DNA of 64,000 nucleotides. Source: DASUBV01 sp035763085. GTDB taxonomy: Bacteria > Actinomycetota > Actinomycetes > Streptosporangiales > Streptosporangiaceae. Shown piece by piece: positions 54,836 to 64,000 of the stretch. A program made the translations under genes and the position numbers. The stretch is taken from contig DASUBV010000339.1 of the NCBI GenBank assembly GCA_035763085.1, forward strand, positions 3,659 through 67,658. The letters run 5' to 3'. Position 1 is the stretch's first letter, and the number at the start of each line of letters is the position of its first letter. The notes beneath the pieces were generated by a model. The model saw only the letters and a list, made by a program, of their open reading frames with translations. It ran no database searches and was not told where the DNA came from.

Positions 54836-55840
54836 TCATCCGGCGGGCAGGAAACCCATCCGGTCCCGGACGGCGGCCATCATGGGCCGGGCGATCTGGC
54901 TGGCCCGCGCCGCGCCGCCGGCCAGCAGCGCGTCCAGCTCGGACTCGTTGGCCAGCAGCTTCTCGGTCCGCTCGCGCACCGGGGCCAGCGTGTCGGTCAC
55001 GACCTGGGCCAGGTCCTTCTTGAAGGTGCCGTAGCCGGCGCCGGCGTAGCGCTGCTCCAGGCTCTCCATGGTCTCGCCGCCGAGCGCGGAGAAGATCCGC
55101 AGCAGGTTGGTGACACCGGGCTTGGCGGTCTCGTCGGCGCGGATCTGGCCGTCGGCATCGGTGACGGCGCGCATGATCTTCTTGCGGATGGCGCCGGGAT
55201 CCTCCAGGACATCGATGATGCCCTGCGGGGTGGACGCCGACTTGCTCATCTTGATGGCCGGGTCCTGCAGGTCGGCGATCTTGGCCACCTCGGGCAGGAT
55301 GTAGGCGTCCGGGACGACGAAGGTCTTGCCGTAGCGGTGATTGAACCGCTGGGCGAGGTCACGGGTCAGCTCGAGGTGCTGGCGCTGGTCCTCGCCGACC
55401 GGCACCTGGTCGGTGTTGTAGAGCAGGATGTCGGCAGCCTGCAGGATCGGGTAGGTGAACAGCCCGACGCTGGCCGCCTCGGCGCCGCCCTTGGCCGACT
55501 TGTCCTTGAACTGGACCATCCGGCTGGCCTCGCCGAAGCCGGTCAGGCAGGACAGCACCCAGGCCAGCTCGGCGTGCTCGGGCACGTGGCTCTGCACGAA
55601 CACGATGGAGCGCTCGGGATCCAGCCCGGCGGCGAACAGCTGAGCGGCCGCGACCCGGCTGCGGCGGCGCAGGTCGGCGGGCTTCTGCGGCACGGTGACG
55701 GCGTGCAGGTCGACCACGCAGTAGACGGTGTCGTGGGTCTCCTGGAGGGCGACCCACTGCCGGACGGCACCCAGGTAGTTGCCGATGTGGAACGAGTCGG
55801 CGGTGGGCTGGATGCCGGAGAAGACGCGTGGTCGGGACAT
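54836..55840 (-). CDS. trpS: Tryptophan--tRNA ligase
   Basis: Class I aminoacyl-tRNA synthetase of 334 residues. It has the start [20 protein letters not shown] with the HIGN motif and [12 protein letters not shown] with [16 protein letters not shown] and [14 protein letters not shown] bind the amino acid and adenylate. The ATG at 55840 fits the family start. Genomes of this group often carry a second TrpS, so essentiality cannot be assumed. Confidence 0.96.
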   Translation of the reverse strand: MSRPRVFSGIQPTADSFHIGNYLGAVRQWVALQETHDTVYCVVDLHAVTVPQKPADLRRRSRVAAAQLFAAGLDPERSIVFVQSHVPEHAELAWVLSCLTGFGEASRMVQFKDKSAKGGAEAASVGLFTYPILQAADILLYNTDQVPVGEDQRQHLELTRDLAQRFNHRYGKTFVVPDAYILPEVAKIADLQDPAIKMSKSASTPQGIIDVLEDPGAIRKKIMRAVTDADGQIRADETAKPGVTNLLRIFSALGGETMESLEQRYAGAGYGTFKKDLAQVVTDTLAPVRERTEKLLANESELDALLAGGAARASQIARPMMAAVRDRMGFLPAG

Positions 55841-55910
55841 GCGCGGAATTCTAGTGCTGCCGGGCAGGCCTGCTGGCCGCCGCCAGCCCGGACCGGATGA
55901 CCTCCGGTGG

Positions 55911-57674
55911 CTAGCCGGCGGCACGCTGGCTGCTGGCGTTGCCGGTGATGACCGGGACGATCTCCGGGGCGCCGAGCCGGATGGCGTCGGCGTCCTGGTC
56001 GGTGGCCGCGTCCTGGGAGGCCCGCTCGGCTGCGACCCTGGCCTGGTAGTTCTCCAGCTCCCTGGCCACCTGGCGTGACTTCCAGCCCATCGGCCCGGCC
56101 ATCAGGCCCGCCGCCTCCGCAGCAGCGGACAGGCCGCGGTCCCAGCTCTCGATGGACACGTGGGTCCGGCGGGCCAGCACGTCATCCAGGTGCCGGGCGC
56201 CCTCGTGCGAGGCGGCGTAGACGACCTCGGCGCGCAGGTAGTCATCGGCGCCCTCCAGCGGGCGGCCCAGGCCCGGATCGTCGCGGATCAGCTCCAGCAC
56301 CTCGCCGATCAGCGAGCCGTAGCGGCGCAGCAGGTGCTCGATCCTGGCCACGTGCAGGCCGCAGGAGCGGGCCAGGGAGTAACGGGAGTTCCACAGCGCC
56401 GCGAAACCGTCCGCGCCGGCCAGCGGGATCAGCTCGGTGCAGGACGGGGCGACCTTGCCGTCCAGGCCGTGGGCCACGGCATCGACGGCGTCCTTGGCCA
56501 TGACCCGGTAGGTGGTGTACTTGCCGCCGGCGATCATGACCAGGCCGGGCACCGGGTGGGCGACGGTGTGCTCGCGGGACAGCTTGGAGGTGGGCTCGGA
56601 CTCCCCGGCCAGCAGCGGCCGCAGGCCCGCGTACACGCCCTCCACGTCATCGCGGGTGAGCGGGACGGCCAGGATCTTGTTCAGCTGGCCGAGGATGTAG
56701 TCGATGTCGGTCCGGCTGGCCGCGGGGTGGGCCTTGGACAGCGACCACTCGGTGTCGGTGGTGCCGATGATCCAGTGCCGGCCCCACGGGATGACGAACA
56801 GCACGCTGACCGGGGTGCGCAGGATGATGCCGCTGCTGGAGTGAATGCGGTCCCGCGGCACGACCAGGTGGATGCCCTTGGACGCGCGGACGTTGATGCT
56901 GCCGCGCCCGCCGACCATCTCCTGGATGTCGTCGGTCCACACGCCGGTGGCGTTGACGATCTGCTGGGCGCGGATCTCCAGGGTGCTGCCGGACTCCAGG
57001 TCCACCGCCCGGACGCCGGTCACCCGCTCGCCCTCCCGCAGGAATCCGGTGACCTGAGTGCGCGAGGCGACCCTGGCCCCGTACCCGGCCGCGGTCCGCA
57101 TCAGGGTGGTCACGTACCGGGCATCGTCGACCTGCGCATCCCAGTACACCAGCGCGCCGGTGAACGCCGACTTCTTCAGCGCCGGGACCAGCTTCAGCGC
57201 GGAGTGCCGGCTGAGCTGGCGGTGGCCGGGCAGCCCGCGGGCCTGGCCCATGGACATGCCCAGCAGGTCATACGCCGTCACCCCGGCGCCGACGTAGGCC
57301 CGCTCCCACACATGATGGGTGAACGGGAACAGGAACGACACCGGCCGCACCAGGTGCGGTGCCAGGCGCTGCAGCAGCAGCGACCGCTCGGTCAGCGCCT
57401 CCCGGACCAGGCCGACGTTCAGCTGCTCGAGGTAACGCAGGCCCCCGTGGATGAGCTTGCTCGACCGCGACGAGGTGCCCGAGCCGAAATCCCTGGCCTC
57501 GACCAGGCCGACCGATAGTCCCCGGGTCGCGGCGTCCAGCGCGACGCCGGCGCCGACCACGCCCCCGCCGACCACGAGCACCTGGTGCTCGGTGGCCGCC
57601 AGGGCGGCCAGGGCCGCGCTGCGCTCGGGCGGCCCCAGCTTGCTGTGTCCCGCTTCCACTGTCACGGGATGCAC
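55911..57674 (-). CDS. glpD: Aerobic glycerol-3-phosphate dehydrogenase
   Basis: FAD-dependent, membrane-associated enzyme of 587 residues oxidising glycerol-3-phosphate to DHAP and passing electrons to quinone. FAD motif [18 protein letters not shown]; then [52 protein letters not shown] and [18 protein letters not shown]. The C-terminal helical domain is complete, with an extra Ala/Asp-rich tail. A GTG four codons in is another possible start. No glpK or glpF is close by. Confidence 0.95.
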   Translation of the reverse strand: MHPVTVEAGHSKLGPPERSAALAALAATEHQVLVVGGGVVGAGVALDAATRGLSVGLVEARDFGSGTSSRSSKLIHGGLRYLEQLNVGLVREALTERSLLLQRLAPHLVRPVSFLFPFTHHVWERAYVGAGVTAYDLLGMSMGQARGLPGHRQLSRHSALKLVPALKKSAFTGALVYWDAQVDDARYVTTLMRTAAGYGARVASRTQVTGFLREGERVTGVRAVDLESGSTLEIRAQQIVNATGVWTDDIQEMVGGRGSINVRASKGIHLVVPRDRIHSSSGIILRTPVSVLFVIPWGRHWIIGTTDTEWSLSKAHPAASRTDIDYILGQLNKILAVPLTRDDVEGVYAGLRPLLAGESEPTSKLSREHTVAHPVPGLVMIAGGKYTTYRVMAKDAVDAVAHGLDGKVAPSCTELIPLAGADGFAALWNSRYSLARSCGLHVARIEHLLRRYGSLIGEVLELIRDDPGLGRPLEGADDYLRAEVVYAASHEGARHLDDVLARRTHVSIESWDRGLSAAAEAAGLMAGPMGWKSRQVARELENYQARVAAERASQDAATDQDADAIRLGAPEIVPVITGNASSQRAAG

Positions 57675-57689
57675 GCTACCGGGCGGAGG

Positions 57690-58814
57690 TTACCTTCTGG
57701 TCGCGCTGGGGGTAACGACGACCTCGACGCGCTGGAACTCCTTCAGGTCGGAGTATCCCGAGGTAGCCATGGTCCGGCGCAGCGCCCCCATCAGGTTCAT
57801 CGACCCGTCCGGCACGGTGGAGGGGCCGTGCAGGATCTGGTCGATGGTGCCGATGGTGCCGACCTGGACCCGGGCGCCGCGCGGCAGGTCAGGGTGGTGC
57901 GCCTCGCTGCCCCAGTGATAGCCGCGGCCGGGTGCCTCGGCGGCCCGGGCGAACGGCGAGCCGACCATGACCGCGTCGGCACCGAGGGCCAGCGCCTTGG
58001 CGATGTCACCGCTGCGGGTCATCCCGCCGTCGGCGAGGATGTGCACGTAGCGGCCGCCCGATTCGTCCAGGTATTCCCGGCGGGCCGCGGCCACGTCCGC
58101 GATCGCGGTCCCCATCGGCACCGCGACGCCCAGCACCGCGGCGGTGGTGTGCCCGGACCCGCCGCCGAAGCCGACCAGCACCCCGGCCGCGCCAGTGCGC
58201 ATCAGGTGCAGCGCGGCGGTGTAGGTGGCGCAGCCGCCGACGATCACCGGCACGTCGAGCTCGTAGATGAACTGCTTGAGGTTCAGCGGCTCGGCCTGGC
58301 CGGACACGTGCTCGGCCGACACGGTGGTGCCGCGGATCACGAAGATGTCGGCGCCGGCGTCGATGACAGCCTTGTAGAACCGGACGGTCCGCTGCGGCGA
58401 CAGCCGGGCCGCGGTGGTCACCCCGGCCGCCGCGATCTCCTCGATCCGGCGGCCGATCAGGTCCTCCTTGATCGGCTCGGCGTACATCTCCTGCAGCCGC
58501 CGGGTGGCCGCCGCGTCGTCCAGCTCGGCTACCTCGGCCAGCAGCGGCTCGGGATCCTCATAGCGGGTCCACAGGCCCTCCAGGTCCAGCACGGCCAGGC
58601 CGCCGAGCCCGCCCACCTGCCTGGCGGTGGCCGGCGAGACCACGCTGTCCATGGGCGCCACCACCAGCGGCAGGTCGAACCGGTAGGCATCGATCTGCCA
58701 GGCGATGGACACCTCCTCGGGGTGCCGGGTCCGGCGGGAGGGCACGATGCCGATCTCGTCCAGGGCGTAGGCGCGGCGGCCGCTCTTGCCGCGGCCGATC
58801 TCCACCTGAGTCAC
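57690..58814 (-). CDS. guaB3: GuaB3 family IMP dehydrogenase-related protein
   Basis: IMP dehydrogenase barrel of 374 residues without CBS domains (VEIGRGKSGRRAYALDEIGI at the start, LVVAPMDSVVSPATARQ). It matches the GuaB3 family, which actinobacteria keep directly after guaB (M. tuberculosis guaB2-guaB3 has the same order). The cysteine loop for IMP dehydrogenation is not seen where expected. Recent work assigns some GuaB3 proteins to GMP reduction; for this one the reaction is uncertain. Start codon GTG. Confidence 0.92.
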   Translation of the reverse strand: MTQVEIGRGKSGRRAYALDEIGIVPSRRTRHPEEVSIAWQIDAYRFDLPLVVAPMDSVVSPATARQVGGLGGLAVLDLEGLWTRYEDPEPLLAEVAELDDAAATRRLQEMYAEPIKEDLIGRRIEEIAAAGVTTAARLSPQRTVRFYKAVIDAGADIFVIRGTTVSAEHVSGQAEPLNLKQFIYELDVPVIVGGCATYTAALHLMRTGAAGVLVGFGGGSGHTTAAVLGVAVPMGTAIADVAAARREYLDESGGRYVHILADGGMTRSGDIAKALALGADAVMVGSPFARAAEAPGRGYHWGSEAHHPDLPRGARVQVGTIGTIDQILHGPSTVPDGSMNLMGALRRTMATSGYSDLKEFQRVEVVVTPSATRR

Positions 58815-58867
58815 GTCGCTTCGTCTCTCGTCACGTCCGGGCCGGGCGGCCCGGGCTGGATATCAGC

Positions 58868-58886
58868 CGGCCGGGGTGCCCGGCCG
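58868..58886 (-). terminator. Hairpin between guaB and guaB3
   Basis: CGGCCGGG-GTG-CCCGGCCG, a perfect 8-bp stem with three-base loop in the 97 bases after the guaB stop. It may partly end guaB transcripts ahead of guaB3. Confidence 0.55.
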
Positions 58887-58911
58887 ACTCGCGGTCGTCG
58901 CCGCGCCGGGC

Positions 58912-61433
<2,522 letters not shown>

Positions 61434-61782
61434 GGCTCCCCCTCCACCGGTGTGGCATCGCGCCTCGGTGCGTCCCCCGATGGCGTGATGCCCCGCCACG
61501 GGGGTCGGGGCAACATGAAAGAGGCAACAGAACGGTTACATTAATGGCTATCCCAGTGCCGGGCCGCCATTTAATTACAATGCGTAATCGCTTGATTACT
61601 CAGTGTATTTAAAGGGTGCCGGGAAATGATCTTAACGCCAGGAAATCAGGGCCTAGGGAACTTTCCCAGTGCGGCCGGACAAGGCCCGGATGTCCGGCGC
61701 GCCCCGCGCACCGGGGCAGGCGGAGCGGGCATGCGGAAGGCCCGGCGCGGCGCGCCGGGCCTTCCGTGGTACTGCCGTCAGG
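61434..61782. other. Intergenic region groEL / sigma factor with promoter-like AT-rich block
   Basis: The stretch 61520-61635 is unusually A/T-rich for this genome and probably carries the promoter of the sigma factor. The groEL terminator lies at 61734-61766. The whiB gene that mycobacteria carry at this place is absent. Confidence 0.55.
61734..61766 (-). terminator. groEL terminator hairpin
   Basis: A perfect 15-bp stem with three-base loop (CGGAAGGCCCGGCGC, GGC, and its complement) 16 bases after the groEL stop. No T-run follows. Very stable; also able to act in the other direction. Confidence 0.85.
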
Positions 61783-63426
<1,644 letters not shown>

Positions 63427-63504
63427 TTATCGCATGTTGGTTGTGGCCGGATCACGCCGGCACGGCCGGACGGCCCGGTGCCAGGCATTGCGGCTGCCGT
63501 GCTG

Positions 63505-63552
63505 ACGCGCGCGTGCCCGGCACGGGACGTCCCGGGCCGGGCACGCGCGCGT
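63505..63552 (-). terminator. Large intercistronic hairpin groES-groEL
   Basis: A perfect 17-bp stem (arms 63505-63521 and 63536-63552) with an internally palindromic loop (GGGACGTCCC), 20 bases after the groES stop. It could partly end transcription or guide RNA processing so that groES and groEL are made in different amounts. Confidence 0.75.
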
Positions 63553-63573
63553 ACCGCTTGCTTACTGCTCGGC

Positions 63574-63885
63574 TTACTTCTCGATGACGGCGAGCACGTC
63601 ACGGGCCGAGAGCACCAGGTACTCCTCGCCGTGGTACTTCACCTCGGTGCCGCCGTACTTGCTGTACAGGACCACGTCGCCGACCTGAACATCCATCGGA
63701 ACGCGCTTGGCGCCGGCGTCGTCGAACCGGCCCGGGCCCACAGCCAGGACCTCGCCCTCCTGGGGCTTCTCCTTGGCGGTGTCCGGGATTACCAGGCCGG
63801 ACGCGGTGGTCTGCTCAGCCTCGAGCGGGCGCACCACGATCCGGTCTTCGAGCGGCTTGAGAACAACCTTGGTGGCGGTCGTCAC
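63574..63885 (-). CDS. groES: Co-chaperonin GroES
   Basis: Heptameric lid of GroEL, 103 residues: [20 protein letters not shown] at the start, mobile loop [10 protein letters not shown], then [11 protein letters not shown] and [16 protein letters not shown] and the end [14 protein letters not shown]. Start is GTG at 63885 with GGGAGG eight bases ahead. A CIRCE half-site lies about 96 bases upstream, so HrcA should repress groES and groEL outside heat shock. Confidence 0.97.
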   Translation of the reverse strand: MTTATKVVLKPLEDRIVVRPLEAEQTTASGLVIPDTAKEKPQEGEVLAVGPGRFDDAGAKRVPMDVQVGDVVLYSKYGGTEVKYHGEEYLVLSARDVLAVIEK

Positions 63886-63980
63886 GATCTGACCTCCCCC
63901 TCCGGAAAGGGCTAGCTGAATAGTTAGAGAGGGCGACCATGTCAGCCTGCCGTCGCGGGTGCCAGACCAACCTCGTCGCG

Positions 63981-64000
63981 TTAGCACTCTACCCTAGCGA
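63981..64000. promoter_or_regulatory. CIRCE operator (cut by window end)
   Basis: TTAGCACTC at 63981-63989, then exactly nine bases, then GA at the last two bases of the window, which begins the expected GAGTGCTAA arm. This is the HrcA binding site of groESL operons. The remainder lies outside the window. Confidence 0.88.

Overview
The window is about 72% GC chromosomal DNA from an actinobacterium. Overlapping start/stop codons, GTG/TTG starts and apparently leaderless genes are common. A DUF574-type methyltransferase, an acyl-CoA carboxylase with a separate epsilon subunit, a SigD/ShbA-type sigma factor beside guaB and groESL, and an LpdA-type quinone reductase point to the Streptomyces/Streptosporangiales side of the phylum. 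The content is mostly core and housekeeping. I see no rRNA, tRNA, CRISPR array, phage or intact insertion sequence.

Layout: 0-5 kb holds two unrelated fumarases in tandem (class I, cut by the window edge, then class II FumC) and a membrane Ser/Thr kinase. 4.9-7.4 kb holds three secreted cell-wall hydrolases on the minus strand: NlpC/P60 and two paralogous SLT-like proteins. 7.8-9.5 kb holds a rhomboid protease and a DUF574 methyltransferase. 9.6-12.6 kb is a patch of decay: an internally deleted idnD remnant beside an intact idnO-like SDR, an alpha/beta hydrolase that has lost its nucleophile and catalytic histidine, an internally deleted secreted hydrolase, and the frameshifted tail of another hydrolase. 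12.6-13.6 kb holds an ECF sigma factor overlapping an SRPBCC gene. 13.7-16.9 kb is a PadR/HAAS/ABC-transporter operon with a palindromic operator. 17.2-21.9 kb holds TetR/SDR, VapBC, and a DUF5937-like ArsR-type regulator divergent from an Eis-like acetyltransferase.

22-34 kb holds an acyl-CoA dehydrogenase, a THUMP-like methyltransferase, purEK, a two-component system, and a catabolic acyl-CoA block (carboxyltransferase, HMG-CoA lyase, enoyl-CoA hydratase) with birA upstream. 34-44 kb is the biotin-carboxylase area: PccB/AccD, AccE (epsilon) and AccA3 (biotin carboxylase plus BCCP). BirA presumably biotinylates AccA3. Inserted here are two paralogous polytopic membrane proteins that bracket pccB and a NYN-domain protein coupled to accE. 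44-54 kb holds small membrane proteins, LpdA, a gamma-glutamylcyclotransferase/SoxR pair, a YbdK-type ligase overlapping an M20 amidohydrolase, a stand-alone acyl-CoA mutase large subunit, and a DD-carboxypeptidase. 54.8-64 kb holds trpS, glpD, guaB3, guaB, a SigD-like sigma factor, groEL with a His-rich tail, and groES with half of a CIRCE operator at the window edge.

I found no single clearly new multi-gene system. The best candidates for a second look are the paired membrane proteins with a shared extracytoplasmic motif around pccB, the ECF-SRPBCC pair without an anti-sigma factor, the hydrolase without a catalytic triad, the ligase/amidohydrolase overlap, and a GC-rich intergenic hairpin repeat present in three copies.
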